64,000 nucleotides of DNA. Source: Chrysoperla carnea (lineage: Eukaryota; Arthropoda; Insecta; Neuroptera; Chrysopidae). The stretch lies in contig NC_058339.1 in the NCBI RefSeq assembly GCF_905475395.1, positions 76,040,520 to 76,104,519 of the forward strand, given 5' to 3'. The notes beneath the pieces are model-generated. The model ran no database searches. It was not told the DNA's origin and saw only the letters and a list, made by a program, of their open reading frames with translations. The position numbers and the translations under genes were made by a program. This document shows positions 27,690 to 39,200 of the stretch, one piece after another. The stretch's first letter is position 1. The number at the start of each line of letters is the position of its first letter.

Positions 27690-27920
27690 TTGGTCGATGT
27701 TTAGAAAAATGTGCCAGAAGCGTTTTTCAGCACATAAAAATTGCCAAAGTTATAAACAATTAAAGATGAAAAAAAAAGGTATTTCGTTTTTCGACAATAT
27801 TTCATAAAATATTTATATTTAAAAAATACAAAAGATTCTTAAAGAAAATGAAATTTATAATAAAAAACTCCCACTACCGGAAGTCTATCTCCATTGACAA
27901 TAGGTCTTTTTGCGTCATTT
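27690..27920 (+). repeat. Family E repeat
   Basis: TTTTTCAGCACATAAAAATTG through AAAAAACTCCCACTACCGGA and AGTCTATCTCCATT aligns with 41880-42120. A frame in the second copy is open but differs here, so it is not coding. Confidence 0.65.
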
Positions 27921-28829
27921 TTAGATCGTTGTAACATTGTCAAAAACGAGTATCTAACATTATATAATTTTTAAAGATATTAAATATTAATATAAAAATT
28001 TGAAAAAATAATGGTGTATTCTAAATATTCTAAAGAATTTATTACCGTTGGAAATTTTTCTTAAAGTTAATTTTTCAACAAGATAGACAATTGTTTTTTA
28101 ACAAAATTTTCTCAAATTTTCGTTTTCATTGTAGACTAAACAAAAATGTTTAAATAATTGGCGTAAACTATTTTGACTTCGTGAAGCCCTTCAACTGGAG
28201 TTGTTTTATCGAGGCCAAAATTTAAAAAAACACAGTTTAATTTAAGTAGTTCGATCTTTTAATTCTAATTAAAAATAACTTACCTATATTTAACTATAAG
28301 GCTTGAAATCACACAAGTTCATAAAGTTAACCCCCATAAAACAACTCAAGTATAGACTAAGAGTGAAATTTCAGTGATTCGTAATTTTTTAATAAGATGT
28401 GACCGACGCACGTTAACGTCTTATTAGAAGGGTTTTGTGTTCAAGGTAACTCACACTATTGTCTGAGAGAATTCTTAGACTTTTTCCGAAGGATGTAGGT
28501 TGCAAATTTGCAAATTTATCGAAAATTCATACAATGAGTTCTGATGAGTTTGAAATATTGAATCCTACACTATAATATAAAGGTTGTCTGTACATGGAAG
28601 TTACATACATTGTACAACTGTATAAATATATAGTTTCAAACTATAAATATATATTCATATTACATGGTTTGAAAATTTGATTAGCTGAAAAAATTTTTAA
28701 AAATATTTATTTTCCGGAAGTTAGAATATTATTAAAAATTAATTTTTGTATACTAAAGTGGTAATTGTTTTATAATAGGAATTAAAAATGGAATTAAAAT
28801 ATTTATAAAAAAAAAATAATAATAAGAAA

Positions 28830-31355
28830 ATGGCATATAAAAATTTAAAATGGTTTCAAATACGATGGATTCAATATTTGGCAACAATATCTGGTGAGTT
28901 TTATTCAAGTCTGAATATTTTATTAATTTAAATTTGCTAACATATGCATTCATTGTTTTGAATTATTCTTTCTCCAGTACCATCTGTGATGACGTAGTAT
29001 CCATTCATGCGTTATTCACTTCTGCGCATCCCTTAAATGTTTAACTAGACAGTTTAAAAACTATTTCATAGATATAAAACCACCTTTACATGTCTATGGA
29101 ACTGTTTAATATCGTCTCTCTCACTCTGTCCCATGCCAAATACATAGAACGAAGTATCTGCTATCAACTTCAAATAAACAAATTTTGTTTACTTTAAATT
29201 GATGAAAATAGATATGTGTGTCTATTTTTTTTTTTAACAATATTTTTTAACTGTTAAATTCCATATTTAATTAGATCCATAGGAAAAACGCTATGGCTTA
29301 CTTAAGTGTTGTTGTCGGTTTAATCTTTAGGGGAGGGGGAGGTACTAACATGATGGACATGCCGAGTACACACTCCCGGAACCTGCGGATAGGAGTTATT
29401 AAACAAATTCGGCTGGAAATTTTTTTTTGCTTCCTTGTAAGCAACATAACTCCTAAATGGTAACCTTTAGGATATTGGTGCTATGGAACTTTTAGAAGTT
29501 TACCTATAACTTTACGGGAATCGAAAGGGCGAAATATCAGCTTTAATTAGCAATTTATTATATTTGATAATATTTATATGACAACAAGTGACAAATATAT
29601 ATTCAGCTATTCTTAAGAAGATTTTCGCTTAGTTTATGATGAAATAAAATTAATATGAAGTAATTTTTTATTTTTATATAACTTTTAATTGTTTGACTGG
29701 ACACAATATTACGGATATAGATAAATAAATCATTGAAAATCGATTGTTTTTCAATAAGCCCAAAAAAAATTTTACAACGTAATTAATACTCTGTGCCGTT
29801 TGTCTGTTCGTCCATTTTTCTTTTACCCGTTATAACAAACCAGCTGAAATTAGCATAGAATAATTATTAATATAGAGGGAAGGGTGTTAACAAGGGTTGG
29901 TGAGACATTACTCGAGGTAAGGTACTGAGACGTCTACTTCATCACATAGATGGTATTGAAGAAGGGACAGGATCTTAATCGAATTTTTTTCTAGCGTCAT
30001 TATCCATGTTTATAACTGGAATGCATTTCGTATGGTCATCCCCATCTTTACCCAAATTATATGCTAATGAGTCTCAAATTCACATAAGTATAGAAGAAGG
30101 ATCATGGATCGCCTCAACGGAATTATTAACCAACATACCAGGTAGCCTGATTGGAGCTATTCTGGCTGATTACTTAGGAAGGAAAAAATCGATCCTTATC
30201 ACAACACTCCCCTATTTAAGTAGCTGGCTCCTGATTGCATATGGAAAAGATATCAAAACACTCTTAACAGCCAAATTTTTGGTAGGAATAGCTGATGGTA
30301 TTACTTACACAATATTACCTATGTATGTAGGAGAAATTGCCGAAGATGATATTCGTGGAAAATTAGGCAATTGTATGACGGTGATGTTTGACAGTGGATC
30401 ATTATTTTTATACAGTGTTGCACCATGGATCTCAATTCAATCGATGGCCCAGATTGGATCGATATTTCCAATAATATTATGCATACTGATAATTTTTATG
30501 CCTGAAACTCCCTATTATTTGCTAATGAAAGAAAAAATTCCTGAAGCAAAAGAATCATTACAACTATTACGGCAATATTCATCAAATATCGATACCGAAT
30601 TCAACGAAATGCGGAAAATTGTTGAATTCCAAACTCATCAAACATCAAACTGGTCCGATTTATATATGAACCCTGGTTATTTTAAGGGAATACTTATCAT
30701 AATGGGTGTAAAAACATTACAACAAATGAGTGGTATTTACGCTATTATGGTATATTCCGAAATAATATTCGAAGAAGCTGATGGTATTTTTTCTGGTGCA
30801 ATTTCATCGATTATATTTGGAACATTTTTACTTATCAGTGGAATTTGTGGATTATTAATAATTGATAAAATCGGACGACGTCCGTTACTGGTATTTTCAT
30901 TTTTGGGATGTTTTCTGGCACTTATCACTCAAACCATATATTTTTACTTTCAATATTACAATCTATGTGATTTAAGTATGGCTAGTTGGGTCCCGATTTC
31001 CGCAATGTTGGTCTATATTATTTCGTATGGTATAGGGCTAGGACCAATACCCATGACATATATTGGCGAAATGTTTCCCACTAATATAAAAGCAAAGGCA
31101 TTATGTTTTTTGGATATATATTTTGGATTAATTGAGTTTATAGTCGTTAAAAATTATCAAATTATGGCTAATTATTTTGGAAGTTATATTCCGTTTGCAA
31201 TATTTTCTATGTCTTGTTTAATTGGAATACCATTTGTCTTATATTGTATTCCAGAAACGAAAGGATGTTCTTTAGATTATATCCAAAATATTTTGGGAAA
31301 TAACAATATTTCAAACGAGAAAAATACAAAGCATGTAGAAATTACAAAATTGTAA
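28830..31355 (+). CDS. Facilitated trehalose/sugar transporter Tret1-like, paralogue C
   Basis: Third tandem sugar carrier. Exons are 28830-28893 and 29995-31355, giving 474 aa, with a 1.1-kb phase-1 intron in the conserved position. Exon 1 ends RWIQYLATIS. Exon 2 begins SLSMFITGMHFVWSSPS. It has 12 hydrophobic segments with ADYLGRKKS, GEIAEDDIRGKLGNC, MPETPYYLL, IGRRPLLV and PETKGCSLDYIQ. Unlike A and B it keeps both glutamines of the helix-7 motif (LQQMSGIYA) and GLGPIP in helix 10 (then MTYIGEMFP), but the Asn of SGIN is Tyr here too. By these marks it is nearer the family consensus, and A and B would be the later pair (inference). Possible sugars are trehalose, glucose or others. Confidence 0.92.
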
Positions 31356-32972
31356 TAGTGTTTTTGATTGCACAAAAAAAAATGTCGTGATGGATAGGCT
31401 ATGGGGATAAGAAGTCTTCCAAGGTTTATACGCGAGAAGATGTACGTAGGGGCAAATTAACGTACGTTTAGAAAAAAGAATATGTAAGTGTTTTTGTTTT
31501 CACTGAAATTTATTGGAAGGCAAATTTCTTTCATTTGTGTACAAAGCTACCAGTTATAAAATTTTGCTAAGAGTTTGGACTTTTGTTTAAAAATTCCTTG
31601 ACGTGAAACTAAAGACACAGTGATTCTTGTACTTCTTAACGTGAGTCGAACTTTCTCTGATCTCTGATTTCATTGTTTTTATGGCAAAACGTTGTCTTTA
31701 TGAGGAACGTTGTTTAACGTTCGCAATCGTTCCATTTAAAAACTAATTTCATTAATATTAAAACTTAAAAGAGTGGGATGAATTTCAAATCTTGAGAAAA
31801 AAGTAGATTTATCAGCAAGTAGCCCATTGACTAATGAATTCCAAAGAAGCTTTGGTATCATTAAAACTTGATTTTCAAATTAAGTAACCGTAGCCACCTC
31901 TCCAGATTTGATCGGGAGACTCCCGAAATCGTATAGTCTCTTTCGATTTCCGATATCAACATAATTTCGATAAAAAAGTTCAGTTCAGTAAAAATAGTAT
32001 ATTACACACCTAGGGAGCAAAAGTAAAGAATGTTTCAGATCGGAAGCAATAGTAAAAATGTCTCGCGAAGCTTCAGGCGACAGTGAACATGAGATCTGAG
32101 ACATTATTCATTTGCCCCCGTGGTGTGTATATTATTTTTCTCCCCGACGGATGCGGAAAGCGGCAACTTCGTTTTGCACAGTGGGTAGAAAGTTGACACT
32201 TTCTGCCCGAGGGTGAAAAAATATAGTTTTATAAATTTTGGATAGAAATAAATATTAAAATTATTAAGTTTAGGTTATATTAATCAAAAACATAACCTAC
32301 CTTTTAAAAATATTTTATTTGTAATAATTATTGTACATTTTTAAAAATTGAAATCAAACAATAAAATAAAAAATTTTAAAAAAAATGAAAACTAAAATAT
32401 TTATTTGAAACAGTTTTCCATAATTTTTTTAGAATGATAAAAGTTATTTACATTTACAGAGAGGTTGATCCTTAAGAATACAAAACAGAATCTTAAAATT
32501 TTTTTATTCTGCATATAATTAAGAAATACCCATTTTTTCTTTTTTTTATTAGAGTAAAATAGAGAAATATGAAAATAAAATTGTATGAAAAATCAAATTT
32601 TGTTTTTAATTTCCAAGAATTATTATCAGAAATTAAAGTAGATCAGACTTTGACAGTTTTTTTTTTTTTTTTTTATCACAGATTATTTTGAAAATTTTTG
32701 TTATCGATCAATTTTATATTAGACTAATGGCAAAAGAAAATTGAATTTTATTTAAAAATATATATAGGTTAGGAAAAAAAATATATAGGATTCAAATTAA
32801 ATGGTCAGTCCCTAAGGTCCTACAATCAAAGCAAGGCAAAATTTGAATAATAAAATAAACAGTTCATTTTTAATAGACATCAAGTAAATTGTTAGAAGCA
32901 CAGTTGCTACATTTTGAAATCTAATTTGATGATTAACTACCTATTTACATTTCTAAAATTTTAGTGTGCCCA

Positions 32973-33158
32973 TTATTTACCTTTAATTAATTGGATATCG
33001 TTACGTATGCCTTTCTTTATTGCGTACGTACGGCTTTTCTTTATCGCAGACTTTTTAGCGATATCTTTTTTGATAAGGCTTTCATGAATTCCTAAAACAT
33101 CCATGATATCAAAATAAAATTTAAGATTCCCTTCCACTGACTCGTCATGTAGCGTCAA
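32973..33158 (-). other. Short coding-like open frame, unknown
   Basis: About 61 codons ending at TAA. Composition is protein-like and basic, for example FYFDIMDVLGIHES and KKSRTYAIKKGIR. An in-frame stop lies three codons before TTG ACG, and a TTATTAG that could serve as splice acceptor lies just upstream of that stop. It could be an exon, a transposon scrap or chance; I do not recognise the family. Confidence 0.25.
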
Positions 33159-33519
33159 GCGTTCGCGTTAACTAATAAGAAAGGTAGCATTTAACGTCGC
33201 AAACACGGGGTAGATCGCGGCTACCAACTACAAGCTACGGTAGTCTATGATGAATCTGTTAGATGACTGCGTCCTAACGCGGATGCATGGACGGGATGGA
33301 CGCTTTATACCGGAGAGTTGAATAATTACGACGTTAAAGCAAAAACTATCTTGGAGAATAAAAAAAAATTTGCTCAAACGCGATATTTTTTTGAAAATTA
33401 TGACTTGCGAGATTTTGAAAATAATTCACTCATATTAGGAATAAGAGGCCCGGTATGATGTAACAAAGTTAGAAGATATGACATATACCATCAATCAATC
33501 AATGAAGTACCTTTTTTGA

Positions 33520-33885
33520 TTAAAAACCGTTGGTGATCATGGCATTATACCCGTCCCTGTTTTTGGCGAGATGAAGAATGTCAATACTTGACATGTTTAA
33601 TCTTAAGCTTTTAAGATAACTATGACGTTTTCTTCCTCTCGCCAAAGATCAAAAAACGAAATCTTAAAGTCTTTATTAGTTCACGGCCTACACCCGTTTT
33701 TCGTAGAACAAGTTCATTTGTTGCACGTTGGGTCCATGATATCCGCTGGGAGCGACGCAGGAACCACATTTCTATCGCAGTTAATATTTTTTCAGCAGCA
33801 GTTGACACTGTCCATGTTTCGCATGCATATAATAAAACCGGCCAAACGTAGCATTTAAAATACGAATTTTGGTTTTATGACATAT
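33520..33885 (-). pseudogene. Non-LTR retrotransposon fragment, RT C-terminal region
   Basis: Minus-strand reading gives CYVWPVLLYACETWTVS, then AIEMWFLRRSQRISWTQR and TNELVL, the classic region after the reverse transcriptase in RTE-like and related LINEs. After FG there is a deletion and a frameshift. Frame resumes with SYLKSLR..SSIDILHLAKNRDGYNAM and a stop at 33520-33522. A TTGA-type short repeat follows. It is a dead 5'-truncated copy. The clade is an inference from motif memory. Confidence 0.8.
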
Positions 33886-36212
33886 ACCATAACATAACTT
33901 AAATAATTTTATTCAAATCGAAAAACAAGTCTGATCGTTTTTTTTTTGTATGTTCAAAGCTTCCGCTAAATTCAAATATACAAGTTGTAACCCTGAATTA
34001 TCACGGAGTTATTTATCAAAAAATTAATCAAATTATGTCAAAAGATTTAAAATTATGAAGAAATCAATTTATTAGAAAATATTTATAGCTTCTAAATCTT
34101 TATTAAGGATGTATTAGGACGATATATTTAAAATATCAGATATTATTCTAAAATTTTGGGAGGAGACGACTCACGCTATCGGTATATTTTGCGAAGAAAC
34201 CCGTAAGAAAGAGCATTCATGTTTCAGCAAAATCCTTTTTATTTAGTTTATTAAACGCCATTTGGTTAATATATTTCACTAGCTGCCATCTATTCGTGAA
34301 TGTGCTAAACTATAGTCCCATCTTTGAAGAATTTTTATTTAAAAAGAGTATAAAAAAATAAAATATATTGCGGCCATCAGTTTCTACTATAAATGGTTTA
34401 ATACTGATTTCTACTCTGCTACCTGCCTTAACGTCCTCGCACATCCTTAAACCAATTTTAATTTATCACCTGAGATGAAACATATTCATAAATACAATAA
34501 GTTTCTTTTAATCTGGCTTACTGTAAATCAATTTAAAAAGGCGCTTTGTCCCCACAAGCATCTTATTACTTCGACCAAAGAACTAATTGTAGTAAAGTCA
34601 TAATTAAATTAAAAGCTAATTAAATAATATTAAATACATTAAATAAGTTGAATACTTTTTAGGTGTAAGTAAATTATCAAAAATAAAATATTTAGGCAAT
34701 ATGGAAGCAAGAACATTATAAATGCTCTTTATATTCATACTTCGATAACGGGCAAGGATTAAAATTGGGTTAAAATTTGGCATAACTATTTAAAAAAAGA
34801 AAATATAAAACTGTTTGAGAAAATATATTCTCTATTTATCGTTTTATCGAGTTAGCAAGGACATCTATGCATAGTGGTAGAATAAAGGTGTGTCATTTTG
34901 CATTTAAAGCGATCCACTCCTTTCTGCAAAAACAGCATTTATTATCATAATAAATATTATTTACGCTGGCGTCAGATCAATTTACCACTATTAGACTCCC
35001 TAAAACGCAAAAGAACTCAACTTAGTAGGCTATGCAACCATTTCGCTAATGACTGTATATTAGTCAAGCAATTTCAATAATAAGAAAAGGCAGTAAGGGC
35101 AAATATCCGTTCAAATAGAGATTGCTTTCTCGATAAATTGAGTATAAAATTCTCTACTTTGTATGAACGTAAGAGGATTGAGGAACAATAATTTCGGAAA
35201 AACTAAAAAGAGTCGATGCAAAGGAGTGAATGTCGATCTGTAGCCAACATGCTTTAAGGAAAACATCAAAAGTTGAATACTTTAAATTAATACTCAATTA
35301 CCGTAAAGACAAGAAGGCAGTCAACGTTAAGAGTTTTGTTAAAGTCGGTTATCCATCACTGTAAAGCAGTTGTGCGCAAGCCCGAGCCCATCGTGTCAAA
35401 CCCGTCAATCTGAACCAGCTAACTTAAAAAAGGGTCAGCTTGTTTCAAATGTTTGATGTCGATGTTGTTGAAACACATGGAACATTCTCTACTTTATAAA
35501 GCAGAATTCACACGTAGAAGAAAAGATTGAATACTACTTCAAATTCATAGCTTGAAAGTAAATGCAATTCTAGCGGGATTTCCGTCGATTCTAACGGAGG
35601 TTTTATCTGAAAGTGGGATTGTTAAAATAGTGAACCATTCACGAGATCTAAAAGACATAAATTTCGATCAAATCTTTATGGACCTATTATTTTAAACATT
35701 AACGCAATCTCTAAAGAGCTTCCTTGAAACCACTTAATTTCTAATTTAAATATTTTAAGGATTTTTAAAAAAGGCATACAATTGTCTACGCAGTTTATTA
35801 AACCGAGTCTACTAAGATTATTCTGTATGCGGCCCAGTCACTCTTGGTTGATCCCTTCGTCTAATGCCTTGTATATCAAGTAATAACCTTCGACTAACCA
35901 AGCAATTACCTTTGATATTGGCACACTTCTCTCTGTAATAAAGACAGGCGATGCCCTGTCTATGTACTATAATGTCAATGAGCCTATTTCACAACATGTG
36001 TGGCCAACTTTAAGAAAAACAATTTATAAGCGGAAAAAAAATAAAGACAAAAATTATGGCATTATTATGTTTGGCACAACTAAAAACTAATATATTACTT
36101 TTTTTGGTTTCAAAAAAATGAAATTTTCTAAATTTACAATTAAAAATCTTTTGAACATTTATTGGATTTTTTTTACTATTTGTTTGTTTTTGTAAAATGT
36201 AAAGATGACATT

Positions 36213-36224
36213 GGGGGGGGGGGG
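36213..36224 (+). repeat. G12 homopolymer
   Basis: Twelve consecutive G in very AT-rich sequence, 37 bp beyond the RNF34 stop and so C12 in its possible 3' UTR. Confidence 0.9.
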
Positions 36225-36260
36225 ATTACAGTTTTGACAAAGAATCTCTTTTTATTTTTA

Positions 36261-39200
36261 TTATGCACGGAAAGTACGAACAACACGAACAACATATTGT
36301 CTACATATAGGGCATTCTGATAACTGTTTACCACACAATGTACATGTGGCCATATGACCACATTCTAACATCACACATTCAATTGGAGCATCCATACATA
36401 TCTTACATAAATCGTCTATAGGAAGTGTTTCCAATCCTGGAAGGAAAAAATATTTATTTATACTAAGATGTCATTCATAAAGAATGAATCTTTCAGCAAG
36501 AAGTGTCATTTTTAATTTTCCAACTTTTTTTTATTAGTTGTCAACAAACAACCGTCATTCGATGACGTTTGGCAAAGAAAAAATAGGAGATTTTTAGTTA
36601 TGGATCGATATCCATTCGCAGAAAGTATTGACATAGTGAAAATTCACTACAGAAACGGTGAAAATATCGCGAACACGATTCGTAAACTTCATACCGTTTT
36701 TGGTCATCATTAATCATTCGAACTCGTTACGGACGAGTTAGTACTAAAAACGCAGGTTTGTCCATTTCGAGACGATCACAAGAATTTGATCTATCCACAG
36801 CTATTTTGCACCGTATTTTACATAAATATCTTGGCCTACATGGCTTTTTTCACAAAAATATCACGTTTTTGTTTTTAATTTTAAATGACATCTTTTATTG
36901 AAAGACTCTGTATATAAAGTCATATATTAACAAATAAGACGGGCAATTCAAATGAGAAGCAAAAAAATGACATAAGCGTTACAAGACAGAAATTATTTGT
37001 CCTCATTGATCAAAAATAGAACAATATTTAAAGTAATAAAATTAAAAGCATATTAGTGTACCTTCTCTGGATTGATAATATTCATTCCATAATCGTTGTA
37101 CACGTTCCAATAATTCAGCTTTTTCAACACATCCTTTAAAATCGACCCGATTCTTAATTAATAAACATTTTAATTGTTGTATTGTTAAATCATGTAATGC
37201 CTGTTGATTCTTAATATCTGATAATTGTAAATTATGAAATGATTCATTTGAATTACTTATATCACGTTCTGATGCTGTTAAATTACTCTGTAATAAAATT
37301 TTTATTTTAATTAAATATCTCGCGAGCAAATTTCAATCGATATTGGAATTTATCTATTTTTTATAATCTGTTATTTTTTGCGAGTAGATTTCGAGAATCA
37401 TTTGATATAGCAATGTAATTGTGTTTTGGAGTTGATTTTGAAGGGAAATTATCGTGTTTTGGATCCTTATTAGGGCTGTCTTTAACCTTTCAGGATCACT
37501 TTTTGTAAAACTTCATTTTACTTCTAGATCGAGGACGAACTCGATCGCGGATCACCCAGTGGAAAAGAGAGGCCTGGTGCCGCCTGACCTCAGTTTAAAT
37601 ATTTCAAAGAACGAAAGCACAGTGACTATTTGGAATCACCACTATTTGGACAGAATGAAAATGAATTGTTTTAGTGTCTCCAAGTGTCTTGTATTTAGGG
37701 TGGACCATTTTAATCTATTATGACTAATAGCTCGTTTTGTGGTAAACCAATCAAAAAATAACTTAAATAAAAGTTGCAGAGTTTGATGGGGAACATCATA
37801 CTCAATTTAAAGCCTAAAAAGTAGCAGATAGGATAACTCTTTAAATTAGAAAGTTGTTTCATATAAAAAACTAACACTTATTATTTAAAAAATTCGGAAA
37901 AATATGTCAATTAATCAATAGAAAACACGCTAGGTACAGAAAAATGCTCTACCCTAAAGTTGTCAAAAGCAATAGAGGACGTTCTCCCACGACCATGACT
38001 TTCACTTTTTAAGTTTTTAAGTGCGACTTAAATTTCCTATTAAGACGTATTTCTTCTGAAAGCTAACGATTTTCGAAAAAATATTTTAAATAATAAATGT
38101 GTCCTGATAAACCTGATGTCCCCCCATCAAACTCTGCAACTTTCATTTAAGTTATTTTTTGATTGCTTAACTACAAAACGTGCTATTAATCACAATAGAT
38201 TAAAATGGTCCACCCTGTAGATTATTGAATAAATAAATATGCAAAATAAACAAAATGTTTAAAATATCATAAATAAGGAAACGATTAAATCAAATTATTG
38301 AATAATTATTATTTGTTTAATTTAATTAATTAATTTTGTCAAAATTATAAATAATACGAAAATTTGGCACGGCTTTGCTAGCAGATAATTATTTTAAGAT
38401 TTTTACAATGTCAAAAAATGTGCAGTGACTTATAATTTCTAAAATAAAATATTTGCAAAGCCGTTTTCAACTTTTTGAAGGTCATGGACAAATAAAGATC
38501 ATGTGGTTCTCCTTTTTTGTAAAACTTCATTTGGCAGCTAAATCGAGTACGCACTCCTTTTTTTGCGTCTTTGGTCACGTCATTATTGACATACAGAAAA
38601 GGAAAAACCTCATACTTTTCTTTTTCTGACACGAAATACAAAATATTAGCATTTAGTTGACTCTGGATAAGTTTTTCGACATAATATTAGTGTGCTAATT
38701 AAATAATTATTCAATGTCATTGCCGCATTTTGTCTCATTTTATTTTAAATTGAACCTAATTTAATTATATAAAACCAATAAAAGAAACCTAATACTGCTT
38801 CATAAGTTTGGAGCTAGAAACTTCGAAAATCGAATTACAAATCAATTATTTTGCCATTCAATGGCGTACAATGAAACGATGCCAACAAAGATTGCTTTTT
38901 GAGGGCAGGTCGGGGCTCCGTCGATCTTGGGTCTCTGGGCCAATGTCCAATTGAAAAAGTGGCCTTCACTGACGTTACAGTCAATAGAGGGAACTTTAAG
39001 TACCATAATCTCCAAAAATAACAATAAAAAATCGTAAAATAATAATCAAACTTACATTATTACTAATTGTTGTAACAATTATATCACTATCAGTTTCACT
39101 CTCAGAATTATTTTGTGGACCTTCATGTGGCAGCTGTTGGGATGGTGTATCCGTAATAAGTGAGGGTAAAATAATTGATGAACTCTCTGCATTGGAAACA

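Larger units (their letters stand above)
22449..28829. other. Intergenic between transporters B and C, repeats only
   Basis: No gene is supportable. Contents are an inverted pair of repeats (22820-23050 with 25680-25930), a family D copy (24890-25565), a family F copy (27005-27240) and a family E copy (27690-27920). The remainder (23540-24880, 25950-27000 and 27930-28829) is very AT-rich and unremarkable. Confidence 0.6.
31356..36260. other. Intergenic, transporter C to RNF34
   Basis: 31356-32970 is AT-rich with homopolymer runs (18 T near 32660) and nothing else. A short open frame (32973-33158) and a LINE fragment (33520-33885) follow. 34100-35960 is less AT-rich and may be an old decayed retroelement, because short frames with basic, RT-linker-like composition occur (34898-35080 and 35560-35700), but I cannot name a domain. 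36213-36224 is a G12 run. Confidence 0.5.

Noticed and set aside
34898-35080. 60-codon basic frame resembling a retroelement linker
   Set aside because: Composition hints at non-LTR sequence, but no diagnostic motif, and a second hint downstream (35560-35700) would be in the wrong order.
38842-39024. 60-codon frame next to RNF34 exon 4, GC-richer than surroundings
   Set aside because: Continues through the splice donor into the intron; no domain recognised. It might be an old insertion, but nothing supports coding.
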